Assembly (NCBI RefSeq): GCF_026625785.1
Contig: NZ_CP113063.1
Span: 3,658,001 to 3,722,000, forward strand
Reading direction: 5' to 3'
Source: Gordonia sp. SL306
GTDB taxonomy: Bacteria > Actinomycetota > Actinomycetes > Mycobacteriales > Mycobacteriaceae
Length of the DNA: 64,000 nt
Shown here: positions 1 to 8,079 of the stretch, in pieces
Layout: each line of letters opens with the position of its first letter
How positions within the stretch are numbered: the stretch's first letter is position 1
Made by a program: the position numbers and the translations under genes
The notes under the pieces: model-generated
Database searches by the model: none
Told to the model about the DNA's origin: nothing
The model's input: only the letters and a program-made list of their open reading frames with translations

Positions 1-2411
1 CCGCGACCGGCACCGTCGCCGATCGCATCGAGATCCGGTCCACGTCCGGGTCGTTCGTCGTCGATCGCGACCGGACCGCACAGGCTGCCCGCGACGCCGG
101 GGTGGCCGTGTCGGGGTCCGACCACACGCCCTTGCTCCGACTGGCGTGGGCTCTCGACGCGACGCCGGTGCCCGACCACGACACCGAGATCATCCTGCAC
201 CTGCGCGACGACGTCTCGGCCGACGCGCTGTTGGCGGCGGCCCGAGCGCAGGTCCCCGATCTGCTCCTGGAACTGGCGGGCCTGGACGAGATCGCGGTGT
301 CCGGCTCGACGACGACGATCGACCGGGGGAAGCCGGCCGCGCACGCGCGGACCCGCCGGTTGACGATCACCGGGACGGCGGCGACCGACGGTGTGGTGCG
401 GACCTGGATCGAGGCCGAGCGCGGCGGCACCCGATGGTTGATCGAGGCGGGGGAGTCGGGACCGCGACTCCTCGACAGGGAGGTGCTCAGAGCGCCGACC
501 CCGACCGACATCGAGCTCTCGTTGCCTGCGCGATGCATCACCGACCTCCCGCTCACCCCCGACCGTCGACATCTGCATCCGAACGCCGACATAGCCACGG
601 CGGCAACGGGTCACGCGGACCTGATGACGGGTGTGCCCGCGGCGTGGCGGCCGATGTTGATCCCCTCGCCGGCGCGGGCCCGCAACCGCGACGACGCGGC
701 CCTGATCGAGGCCGTGCTCGGTGAACTCCGCGACAGGGCGTGGCTGCCGGCCGCCGAAGGGGCCGACCTGGTCCCATCCCGGGCAGTCGTTCTGCCAGAC
801 CTGAGTGAGGATCTCGCCGCCGTGCTCGCCCCGGTCCTGGGGGATCTGGCCCACCCCGATATCTCCGAACGCCGCCATCTCGGCCGCCTGCGCGCGGTCG
901 GCGTCGGCGAGATCGGGCTCGCCGACATCGCGGAGAGGCTGGTCGGCGTCGAACAAGATCCGGCGTGGTGGCGTGACCTGTATGCGGCGCTGTCGCCGTT
1001 CGTGACCACCGGGATCGACGCCGACGAACTCGGCGCGCTGCCGATCCCGCGCGCCGACGGCCGGATGAACATCGGTGCACGCGGGGTGTTCGTCGCCGAC
1101 GGCATCGACATCCCGATGCGCTGGATCCCGACCGTCGCGGCGGCCGCGCGACATCCGCTGGTGGAACGACTGGGCGCCGAGCCGATCTCGGTGGAGCACG
1201 TGCTCGCAGATCCGGCGTTGGCGCAACTTGTCGACGAGGCCGACGACGACGAACTCGTCGAGGTGGCCGACGAGGTCTTCGCGCTACTCGCCGCGGACAC
1301 CGCTGCGGCAGTGCCGGATCGGCTGTCGGGGCTGCCCGTGCCCGACCAGGACGGGGAGCTGCGTGCCGCCGACGAGCTCCTGCTGCCGGACAGTCCGTTG
1401 GCATCGGTGCTCGTCGACGATGCGCCGTTCGGTCTCGTGTCCGACGAACTGGTCCGTCGCGTCGGGCCCGACGTGCTGCGGCGGCTCGGCGTGGGCTGGG
1501 GTTTTCACGTCCTGGTCGACGATCTCCCGGTGGCGCCCGATCACGACCTGCCCGACGAGGAACAATGGTGGGACACCAACGACGATCCCCCGCAGAGGCT
1601 CTCGGCCGTACGCGATCTCGACCTCGTCGACCAGAACCGATGGCGCGACGCACTCACCCTCCTCGCCACCGACGACGCTGTCACACCGCTGCTCGCCGAC
1701 CGCGCCGGGTACACCGCCTGGTGGCTGCGCCACCACGCGCTGATCGACGGACATCCGCTGGGGTGGTACCGGGCGCCGTCGGATCTCACGGTCGAGGGGG
1801 TGCGCGATCCGCTGGATCATCCGCACGCCGACCTGTTCGCCGCGGCACTGGGCACCGACGACGTGGAATCGGCCACCGATGCCGGCACCGTGCTCGCCAG
1901 TCTCGGCGATCCGGGGCGTCAGATCGCCGCTGGTGTGGCGGGTACGGTCTACGCATCGGTCGTGCGGGCGTGCCGATCCGGCCTGTTCCAGGCGACAGAA
2001 CTCGCAGTGCCGCAACGGGTTCGGGCAGTGTCGGGGGAGGCCGGAGAACAGGCCGCGGTGCTCGACCACCCGTGGCTGATCCAGACGATGGATCCCGACA
2101 CGACGGTCGTGCTCGGCGGCCGCATCGACGCCGACGACGCCGAGATCCTCGCCGACATTCTCGACCTGCCGACCACGAGTGAGGAATCGCGCGCCGTGGT
2201 GCGCGACGAAGGGGTGGCCGCCACCTGGACGTCCACGGACGCGGTGCTGTTCGCGGCGGAGTGGGGTCGCGACCTCGGCCACGGCGAGGTGCGACTCCAC
2301 GACGAACTCTGGATACGACTACAGCGCAACGGCTCCGAGTCGGATGTCGAGGTGACCTGGTGGGTGGACGATCGCGGGGTCACCCACCTCGCGCGTCGAT
2401 TCCCCCGGTGA
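1..2411 (+). CDS. Sacsin/Hsp90-like ATPase-family protein, C-terminal part (5' end outside window)
   Basis: The frame is open from base 3 with no stop, so the gene begins upstream and only about 800 codons are visible; the GTG at 102 is internal. The N-terminal GHKL-type ATP-binding domain that would define the family is therefore not seen. What is visible is an acidic soluble protein with repeated modules of the form LP(I/V)P-x-(A/Q)DG (LPIPRADGR coded near 1040, LPVPDQDGE near 1335), which I associate with the large actinobacterial proteins annotated as sacsin N-terminal ATP-binding-like or molecular chaperone Hsp90. No membrane segments. The 3' end overlaps the convergent TetR gene by 32 nt. 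Family call is moderate; function unknown. Confidence 0.55.
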   Translation, partial: ATGTVADRIEIRSTSGSFVVDRDRTAQAARDAGVAVSGSDHTPLLRLAWALDATPVPDHDTEIILHLRDDVSADALLAAARAQVPDLLLELAGLDEIAVSGSTTTIDRGKPAAHARTRRLTITGTAATDGVVRTWIEAERGGTRWLIEAGESGPRLLDREVLRAPTPTDIELSLPARCITDLPLTPDRRHLHPNADIATAATGHADLMTGVPAAWRPMLIPSPARARNRDDAALIEAVLGELRDRAWLPAAEGADLVPSRAVVLPDLSEDLAAVLAPVLGDLAHPDISERRHLGRLRAVGVGEIGLADIAERLVGVEQDPAWWRDLYAALSPFVTTGIDADELGALPIPRADGRMNIGARGVFVADGIDIPMRWIPTVAAAARHPLVERLGAEPISVEHVLADPALAQLVDEADDDELVEVADEVFALLAADTAAAVPDRLSGLPVPDQDGELRAADELLLPDSPLASVLVDDAPFGLVSDELVRRVGPDVLRRLGVGWGFHVLVDDLPVAPDHDLPDEEQWWDTNDDPPQRLSAVRDLDLVDQNRWRDALTLLATDDAVTPLLADRAGYTAWWLRHHALIDGHPLGWYRAPSDLTVEGVRDPLDHPHADLFAAALGTDDVESATDAGTVLASLGDPGRQIAAGVAGTVYASVVRACRSGLFQATELAVPQRVRAVSGEAGEQAAVLDHPWLIQTMDPDTTVVLGGRIDADDAEILADILDLPTTSEESRAVVRDEGVAATWTSTDAVLFAAEWGRDLGHGEVRLHDELWIRLQRNGSESDVEVTWWVDDRGVTHLARRFPR

Positions 2412-2967
2412 GGATGGAGGCCAGCTGCCGGTAGGCCTCCGCGTCGTCGAGGCCGGTGGTGGCCGCCACGTCGCGTCGCTGGATCCGGGTCATCATGGAT
2501 GCCGCGAGATCGGCGGCGAAGGCGGCGTTCACGTCGCGGAATGCCCCGGTCGCCACCCCTGCGGTGATCAGCTCGGTGACGCGGACGGTGGCGGCCTCGG
2601 TGTTGCGTTCGTAGAGTTCCCGGGTCGGTTCGTAGGCGTGCAGGTCGGTCATGAACGCATCCGAGGCGGGCGCGAGTGCATCCCCGACCGCGATGAGGTA
2701 CGTGATCACCTTCGCGCGCGCGTCCGTCTCCGGGGCCACCCGTGCCTCGACCTGATCTGTGGCCGTCCGGAAGAAGTGCGTCACCGTCTTGACCACCAGT
2801 TGCTCTTTGCTGGCGGCGAGCGTGTACAGCGTCGACTTCGAGCATCGCAGTGCCGAGGCCAACTCGGCCACGCCGAGGTGGGCGAATCCCTCGGAGAGCA
2901 GGAGTCGGACCAGCGCGTCGAACAGGTCGCCGCGACGTCGGGTGGCGAAGCCGGTGTTGTCACTCAC
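2380..2967 (-). CDS. TetR/AcrR family transcriptional regulator
   Basis: About 195 residues with an N-terminal helix-turn-helix: 'LSEGFAHLGVAELASAL' followed by the recognition-helix segment 'CSKSTLYTLAASKEQLV', then an all-helical ligand domain. Start chosen at GTG 2967; a longer TTG start at 2988 would put coding sequence into the candidate operator. It diverges from the acyl-CoA dehydrogenase at 3027, and the 59-bp gap holds three AGTACT copies, so autoregulation and control of the dehydrogenase are likely (inference). The ligand may be an acyl-CoA, as for many TetR proteins next to acyl-CoA dehydrogenases, but nothing in the sequence proves it. Confidence 0.85.
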   Translation of the reverse strand: MSDNTGFATRRRGDLFDALVRLLLSEGFAHLGVAELASALRCSKSTLYTLAASKEQLVVKTVTHFFRTATDQVEARVAPETDARAKVITYLIAVGDALAPASDAFMTDLHAYEPTRELYERNTEAATVRVTELITAGVATGAFRDVNAAFAADLAASMMTRIQRRDVAATTGLDDAEAYRQLASILTGGIDARGG

Positions 2968-2975
2968 GCCCTCAT

Positions 2976-3001
2976 AGTACTGTGACAAGTACTTCAGTAC
3001 T
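2976..3001. promoter_or_regulatory. Candidate TetR operator: three AGTACT palindromes
   Basis: AGTACT occurs at 2976-2981, 2988-2993 and 2996-3001 in the gap between divergent tetR and the acyl-CoA dehydrogenase. Each hexamer is its own reverse complement, so adjacent pairs also form larger dyads (GTACT-6 nt-AGTAC and AGTACT-2 nt-AGTACT). Position and symmetry fit binding of the adjacent regulator. Confidence 0.5.
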
Positions 3002-3026
3002 GTTCTGATTCCCTCGGAGGTTCGAC

Positions 3027-4169
3027 ATGCCGGTTGATCGACTGCTGCCCACGAATGAGGCGCACGACCTCATTGCCCTGACCAGGGATTTTGCCGACAA
3101 GCGGTTTGTTCCGATCGTTGACGAGTACGAGAAAGCGGAGAAGTATCCCGACGGTCTGTTCGCCGAGATGGGCGAGGCGGGTCTGCTCGGTCTGCCATAT
3201 CCGGTCGAGTGGGAGGGCGGCGGTCAGCCCTACGAGGTGTACCTGCAGGTCCTCGAGGAACTCGGGGCGCGGTGGGCGGCGGTGGCCGTCGCGGTCAGCG
3301 TGCATGGACTGGCGTGCCATCCGTTGTTCAACTTCGGTACCGAGGAGCAGAAGCAGCGGTGGCTACCGGATCTGTTGAACGGGCGACTGATCGGTGCCTA
3401 CAGCCTGTCCGAGCCTCAGGCCGGATCCGATGCGGCGGCACTGACCTGCAAGGCGGCCGCCGTCGACGGCGGGTACCGGGTGAACGGGGCCAAGGCGTGG
3501 ATCACCCACGGCGGTATCGCCGACGCCTACAACGTGTTCGTCCGCACGGGTGACGGATCGAAGGGCATCAGCTGCCTCCTCGTTCCCCGCGACACAGACG
3601 GCCTCAGCTTCGGTAGGCCCGAGGAGAAAATGGGTCTGCATGCGGTGCCCACCACGTCGGCCACCTACGACGATGCACTCGTCGCCGACGACCGTCTACT
3701 CGGTGCCGAAGGGGCGGGGCTGACCATCGCGTTCTCGGCCCTCGACTCCGGCAGGCTCGGTATCGCCGCGGTGGCCACCGGACTCGCCCAGGCCGCCCTC
3801 GACGCCGCCGTTGACTATGCCCAGGAGCGAACGACCTTCGGCCGCAAGATCATCGATCATCAGGGCCTGGCTTTCCTGCTCGCCGACATGGCCGCCGCAG
3901 TGGATTCGGCGCGGGCGACCTACCTCGACGCCGCGCGCCGGCGCGACGCCGGACGTCCGTACTCCCGGGCCGCGGCGACGGCGAAACTGGTCGCCACCGA
4001 CGCCGCCATGAAGGTCACCACCGATGCGGTCCAGGTGCTCGCTGGCTACGGCTACACTCGCGACTTCCGCGTCGAGCGCTACATGCGCGAGGCCAAGATC
4101 ACGCAGATCTTCGAGGGCACCAACCAGATCCAGCGTCTCGTGATCGGGCGGGCACTGGCCTCGCGATGA
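3027..4169 (+). CDS. Acyl-CoA dehydrogenase family protein
   Basis: 380 residues, the usual length for an FAD acyl-CoA dehydrogenase, which oxidises an acyl-CoA to the 2-enoyl-CoA and passes electrons to ETF. Visible signatures: 'YSLSEPQAGSDAAAL' and 'WITHGGIADAYNVFVRTG' (FAD/substrate region), 'ERTTFGRKIIDHQGLAFLLADM' region before the C-terminal four-helix domain, and 'FEGTNQIQR' carrying the probable catalytic Glu363. ATG start has a good ribosome site (CGGAGG, 7 nt upstream). It diverges from the TetR gene and stands alone, so substrate is not indicated by neighbours. Chain length or branched-chain preference cannot be read from the sequence. Confidence 0.9.
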   Translation: MPVDRLLPTNEAHDLIALTRDFADKRFVPIVDEYEKAEKYPDGLFAEMGEAGLLGLPYPVEWEGGGQPYEVYLQVLEELGARWAAVAVAVSVHGLACHPLFNFGTEEQKQRWLPDLLNGRLIGAYSLSEPQAGSDAAALTCKAAAVDGGYRVNGAKAWITHGGIADAYNVFVRTGDGSKGISCLLVPRDTDGLSFGRPEEKMGLHAVPTTSATYDDALVADDRLLGAEGAGLTIAFSALDSGRLGIAAVATGLAQAALDAAVDYAQERTTFGRKIIDHQGLAFLLADMAAAVDSARATYLDAARRRDAGRPYSRAAATAKLVATDAAMKVTTDAVQVLAGYGYTRDFRVERYMREAKITQIFEGTNQIQRLVIGRALASR

Positions 4170-4194
4170 TCGCCACGTCCCGGACCGCAGCATC

Positions 4195-5019
4195 TCAGAT
4201 CGCGACATCGGGGTCGTAGCGGAAGGCGCGTCGTTCACCACGCCTGAACGACCTCGATCCGAGCCGCGCGATGACCCACATCGGCCCCGGGATGCGCGGG
4301 CGCAGCTGTCGATACGCGTCCTGGTCGAGGCCTTTGACGGCCCACGGTGCGACACGGAACAGGTCGCGAAGCTTGTTGTCCTCGCCGAACCGCTTCTCCA
4401 GCGCGGCCCAGTCGTCGTCCGAGAGGTATTGCTGGATCAGGGCGAGCGCGTCGTTCTCCTCGTGCGCGAGATGGGTCGCGAGATGCTCCTGCGTGCGTCC
4501 GAGGACGTCGGTCAGGTTGTCGCGCGAATGTTCGTCGGCGCCCGCGGCCATCGTCGCGAAGCCGTCGTCGCATGCCGCGAGAAGCGGATCGATCTGGCCG
4601 TGCTCGGCCTCCATGGCGTCGAGTACGTCCTTCTCGGCGCTCGTGCACCGCGACTCGAGCAGCGGCCAGAGCCAGGCGTCCTCGCCGGCGTGATGGTGAT
4701 GCAGCGTCTCACGGAACAGCGACCACCGCTCCTGCAATGCGTGCCAGGTGGCGCGGTCGGGGACCGGCGTGTGCGATGCGCTGCGGGCGAACTCGGCCAG
4801 GTCTCGGCGGAACGCGTGGTGCATCACGTACATCATGAACGGGTCGATCGGCCCGTCGGGAGCGGCCGCCTGGCCGGGCAGCCGGACCTGGGTGACGGTC
4901 GTCCCTCCGGCCCCTGAGGTGCGAGCCTGCGTCCCTTCGTTCCCTGAGGTGCGAGCTTGCGAGCCTCGAAGGGCGGATTCGGGGGTCTCGCCGGCGGTGG
5001 TGTTCTGGGTGGTGGTCAT
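4195..5019 (-). CDS. Hemerythrin HHE domain-containing protein
   Basis: About 274 residues. A hemerythrin-like four-helix bundle with His/Glu metal-ligand pattern is visible: 'MHHAFRRDLAEF', 'ETLHHHHAGEDAWLWPLLE', 'AMEAEHGQIDPLL' and 'HLATHLAHEENDALALIQ'. Such proteins bind a di-iron centre and are tied to oxygen, NO or redox sensing; the exact role here is unknown. The frame is open to 5292 but ATG 5019 is chosen because it has GGAGACCTCC just upstream and because the region beyond is low-complexity. Residues roughly 15-40 are coded by a REP-like repeat (see 4912), giving a duplicated QARTSG motif not expected in the domain. The C-terminal 90 residues resemble tails of other actinobacterial HHE proteins ('GPMWVIARLGSR'). 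Confidence 0.88.
   Translation of the reverse strand: MTTTQNTTAGETPESALRGSQARTSGNEGTQARTSGAGGTTVTQVRLPGQAAAPDGPIDPFMMYVMHHAFRRDLAEFARSASHTPVPDRATWHALQERWSLFRETLHHHHAGEDAWLWPLLESRCTSAEKDVLDAMEAEHGQIDPLLAACDDGFATMAAGADEHSRDNLTDVLGRTQEHLATHLAHEENDALALIQQYLSDDDWAALEKRFGEDNKLRDLFRVAPWAVKGLDQDAYRQLRPRIPGPMWVIARLGSRSFRRGERRAFRYDPDVAI
4912..4973. repeat. REP-like element, two partial copies inside the hemerythrin gene
   Basis: CCCTGAGGTGCGAGCCTGCG at 4912 and CCCTGAGGTGCGAGCTTGCG at 4942 are near-identical; the second continues into GAGCCTCGAAGGG, so its ends (CCCTGAGG/CCTCGAAGGG) are roughly complementary. The pattern resembles short palindromic repeats scattered between genes in Gordonia and Rhodococcus genomes (from memory). 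Here it is read in frame as coding sequence. Confidence 0.5.
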
Positions 5020-5109
5020 CGGAGGTCTCCTTGTCGGTTGGCTGTCTCGACAAGCATCCGACGGACCGCTTGTGCCGCACTTGGAGTGCACTTGTGCCCT
5101 CATCGACAA

Positions 5110-5154
5110 AGCTGTATCCGTTCCTCCCGGCGAGCGCGAAGAACGGATACAGCT
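5110..5154 (-). terminator. Perfect 14-bp inverted repeat downstream of mmpL-type gene
   Basis: AGCTGTATCCGTTC (5110-5123) is exactly complementary to 5141-5154, with a 17-nt spacer. It begins 18 nt beyond the stop codon of the leftward MMPL gene and is followed on that strand by a short TTT, so a transcription terminator or 3' processing hairpin is the simplest reading. It also lies about 90 nt upstream of the hemerythrin start, so an operator role cannot be excluded. Confidence 0.5.
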
Positions 5155-5171
5155 CTGGTACGACGACCCGA

Positions 5172-7334
5172 TCACACGGGCGTCATCTGTGCATCCCGCT
5201 GGGCGGGCATCGGTGCCTCCGTCGAACCGGCCTCGACATCCGGCTCGAGTCCGACCTGCGGCAGTATCCGGTCGAGCCACGCGGGCAGCCACCAGTTGAC
5301 GCGCCCCAACAGCGACATGGTCGCCGGTACCAGGACCATCCGAACCAGGGTGGCGTCGAGGAAGACGGCCACCGCCATACCCAGACCCAGCATCTTCATC
5401 ACGATGTCGGTCTCCGTCGCAAAGCTGAGGAACACCGCGACCATGATCGCCGCCGCAGTGGTGATGACCCGGCCGGTCTTGGCCAGCCCGCTGATGACGC
5501 TCGCCCGCGCGTCACCGGAGGTGAGCCAGTCCTCGCGGATGCGGGAGAGCAGGAACACCTCGTAATCCATCGAGAGGCCGAACAGGATCGCGAAGATGAG
5601 TATGGGCACCCAACTCGACACCGCGACCGGGTTGTCGACGCCGAGCAACGACAGGCCCCATCCCCACTGGAACACGGCGGTGATCACCCCATAGGCGGCG
5701 GCCACCGACAGAAGGTTCATCGCCGCGGCCTTCACCGGGACCACCACCGACCGGAACAACACGGTCAGCAGGATCACCGAGGCGACCACGACGAATCCGA
5801 TCACCAACCACAGCCTGCGCTGCAGCATGTGCGAGATGTCGTCGTAGTAGGGGGTCTCGCCGGCCAGGATCGCGCCGTCGGGTAGACGCTCCCGGATATC
5901 CGAGAGCACGTCGCCGGTGGCCGCGGCCGCCGGATCGGCACCGATGGTGATCGGAGCGATCTCGATTGCGCCGTCGGGGGATTCGGTGACCGGTGCCACC
6001 GCGGTCACACCCGGGACGCGGGCGATGTCACGCAGCGCTGACATCAGCTGGTCGCGATCGGTCTCGGCCGACGGTGCGACGACCACGACGTCGGCATTGG
6101 TCCCCGGACCGAACTCGGCGGCCAGCAGGTCATGTGCGCGCCGCGTGGTCAGTTCCGTCGACTGGGCACCGGAATCCGATGGCCAGGTGCGCATCGCGGC
6201 GGCCGGCGCGGCCAACGTGACGAGCACGATCAGCGCCAGCAGGATCGCGACGACGGGCCGTTGCCCCACCCGTCCGGCCCAGCGAGCGGTCAGCGGCATG
6301 CGAGGCGCCACGCCGTCGGTTGCCGCGGGGAGGGGGCGCCTGGCCTTGCGCGGCACGATCCGGCGACCGGCCAGCCGGCACAGGGCGGGCACCACCACCA
6401 GGGTCGCGGCCAGCATCGCCACCACCGCGATCGCGGTGGCGAAACCGAACGACGAATACGTGGGCAGCCCGGCGAGCCGGAGGCCCATCAACGAGACGAG
6501 CACGGTGGTTGCGGCGAACGTCGCGGACCGGCCCGCGGTGGCGACCGACCGCGCGGCGGCCTCGACCGGATCGTGGCCGCGTCGGAGGAACTCGACGTGC
6601 CTGCTGACCACGAGCAGGGCGTAGTCGATCCCGACGCCCAACCCCACCATGCTCGCGACCATGGGCGCGGTGGGGCTCACGTTCATCACCCCGGCGAGCA
6701 GCATGACCCCGGCCGATCCCGCGATCAGCCCGGTGACCGCGGTGACGATCGGCAGACCGGCGGCGACCACCGATCCGAAGGCGAACACCATGATGAGCAG
6801 TGCGAGGGTGATCCCGATGATCTCCGCGTGTCCCTTGATCGGGGCGGCCGCGGTCTCGGGTACCGACCCGTTCATCTCGACCTGTAGGCCATCGTCGGTG
6901 GTGGGGGCGACGGCCTTCTCGAGGCCGTCGGCGTTGCCCATGATCGACCGGTCGGTGACCGGGACGTCGTACCCGACGGTGACGACCGCGGTGTCCCGAT
7001 CGGCGCTGTACCGGGCGTCGCTGACGGTGGCCACGTGGTCCGTGTCGCCGAGCCGGTCACGCAGTCCGTCGATGGCGGACGCCGGAATGATCCCGTCGTC
7101 GGAGTGGACGACGATGCGCGCGAACGCATTTCCGGCGCCGGGCACGTGTTCGCGGAGTAGGTCGATCCCGACCTGGGAGGGGGTGCCGGTGACGTCCCAG
7201 TCCTCCTGGGTGTCACCGCCGAACGTGGCCGATGCGGCCAGGAGGATGCCGAGCGCGGAGACAAAACCGATCAGTGCTCGGATCGGATGGGCAGCATTGG
7301 CGTGCCCGATCCGGTACAGCAGGGTGGTCTTCAT
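5172..7334 (-). CDS. MMPL/RND family transporter
   Basis: 720 residues with the duplicated RND layout: one membrane helix near the N-terminus (about 17-38), a large outside loop, a block of five helices, then the same again. Family motifs are clear: 'GVGIDYALLVVSRH' and 'RRGHDPVEAAARSVATAGRS' in the first half, and 'FGLSMDYEVFLLSRIRE' and 'ISGLAKTGRVITTAAAIMV' in the second. Proton-driven export of lipids or drugs is the family role; the size (720, not 900+) fits the small MMPL/YdfJ-type members rather than the large mycobacterial lipid exporters. The ATG at 7334 has AAAGGA upstream. No accessory MmpS-like gene is adjacent, so substrate is unknown. Confidence 0.9.
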   Translation of the reverse strand: MKTTLLYRIGHANAAHPIRALIGFVSALGILLAASATFGGDTQEDWDVTGTPSQVGIDLLREHVPGAGNAFARIVVHSDDGIIPASAIDGLRDRLGDTDHVATVSDARYSADRDTAVVTVGYDVPVTDRSIMGNADGLEKAVAPTTDDGLQVEMNGSVPETAAAPIKGHAEIIGITLALLIMVFAFGSVVAAGLPIVTAVTGLIAGSAGVMLLAGVMNVSPTAPMVASMVGLGVGIDYALLVVSRHVEFLRRGHDPVEAAARSVATAGRSATFAATTVLVSLMGLRLAGLPTYSSFGFATAIAVVAMLAATLVVVPALCRLAGRRIVPRKARRPLPAATDGVAPRMPLTARWAGRVGQRPVVAILLALIVLVTLAAPAAAMRTWPSDSGAQSTELTTRRAHDLLAAEFGPGTNADVVVVAPSAETDRDQLMSALRDIARVPGVTAVAPVTESPDGAIEIAPITIGADPAAAATGDVLSDIRERLPDGAILAGETPYYDDISHMLQRRLWLVIGFVVVASVILLTVLFRSVVVPVKAAAMNLLSVAAAYGVITAVFQWGWGLSLLGVDNPVAVSSWVPILIFAILFGLSMDYEVFLLSRIREDWLTSGDARASVISGLAKTGRVITTAAAIMVAVFLSFATETDIVMKMLGLGMAVAVFLDATLVRMVLVPATMSLLGRVNWWLPAWLDRILPQVGLEPDVEAGSTEAPMPAQRDAQMTPV

Positions 7335-7444
7335 CGGAGTCCTTTCGATATGGGTCTGATCGTTAGGGTGGATTCCGTGACTTGTGGATCGCTTGGATGT
7401 GACTTGAGGCCGCTGCGAACGGTGGACGCGACAGGTCTCGACCG

Positions 7445-8029
7445 GTGTTCTTGAGCCCGAACGGGGTGGATCGCACGATCACCGACGCGGTGGTCGACGT
7501 ACGCACCGACCTCCTCACCGACATCGCGCTCGTCGTCACGGCGACGGGCAACACCCTGGTGCTCACGACGGTCGTGGTGGTCGTCGTCCTCGGCCTCGTC
7601 GGCAATCATGCGTTTCCTGAGGCGATCCTGGTGGGGGCGGGTTCGTTTGCCGGCTACCTGCTGATGGTGGGTCTGAAGCATCTGTTCGCCCGACCCCGCC
7701 CACCGATCGCCGACCGCCTGCTCGACATCGACACCTACTCGTTCCCGTCTGGCCACGCGATGATGAGCACGATCGTGTTCGGACTGCTGGCCGTCGCGGC
7801 ATATCGCCTCAGTGCCTGGGTACGTGACCATCCGGTGGTACTGCTGATCGCGCCCATCTGGGCGATCGCGATCGGGGGCACGCGTGTGTACCTCGGTGTG
7901 CACTGGACCACCGACGTGCTGGCGGGGTGGCTGATCGGTGCGGTCTGGGTCGCGGCGTGCGCCTGGCTGTGTGCGCATTGGGCGGCGACGCCGCAGCGAC
8001 AACGCACGGACCGCCGCGCGGAACCCTGA
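7445..8029 (+). CDS. PAP2-family phosphatase, membrane
   Basis: 194 residues with the three PAP2 signature blocks: K78-x6-R85P86 ('KHLFARPRP'), 'PSGH' at 101-104, and 'TRVYLGVHWTTD' at 146-157 with catalytic His153. The first residue of the third motif is Thr where Ser is more usual. About five hydrophobic segments place it in the inner membrane, where PAP2 enzymes dephosphorylate lipid phosphates such as phosphatidate or undecaprenyl diphosphate. GTG 7445 is the only start codon in the open frame after a stop at 7400; no clear ribosome site is visible. It lies between the divergent MMPL gene and an acyl-CoA dehydrogenase. Confidence 0.85.
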   Translation: MFLSPNGVDRTITDAVVDVRTDLLTDIALVVTATGNTLVLTTVVVVVVLGLVGNHAFPEAILVGAGSFAGYLLMVGLKHLFARPRPPIADRLLDIDTYSFPSGHAMMSTIVFGLLAVAAYRLSAWVRDHPVVLLIAPIWAIAIGGTRVYLGVHWTTDVLAGWLIGAVWVAACAWLCAHWAATPQRQRTDRRAEP

Positions 8030-8066
8030 GACAGGGATTCCTCCGCATTCACCGTTTCCGACCGAC

Positions 8067-8072
8067 TACCGT
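8067..8072 (+). promoter_or_regulatory. -10 hexamer TACCGT, leaderless layout
   Basis: TACCGT ends 7 nt before the ATG at 8080, and no Shine-Dalgarno sequence is present, matching the leaderless pattern seen repeatedly in this window. Confidence 0.45.
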
Positions 8073-8079
8073 CGCGAGT

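Noticed and set aside
102-104. GTG at 102 as start of the first gene
   Set aside because: The frame is open without a stop to base 3 and the same composition continues, so the gene enters from upstream.
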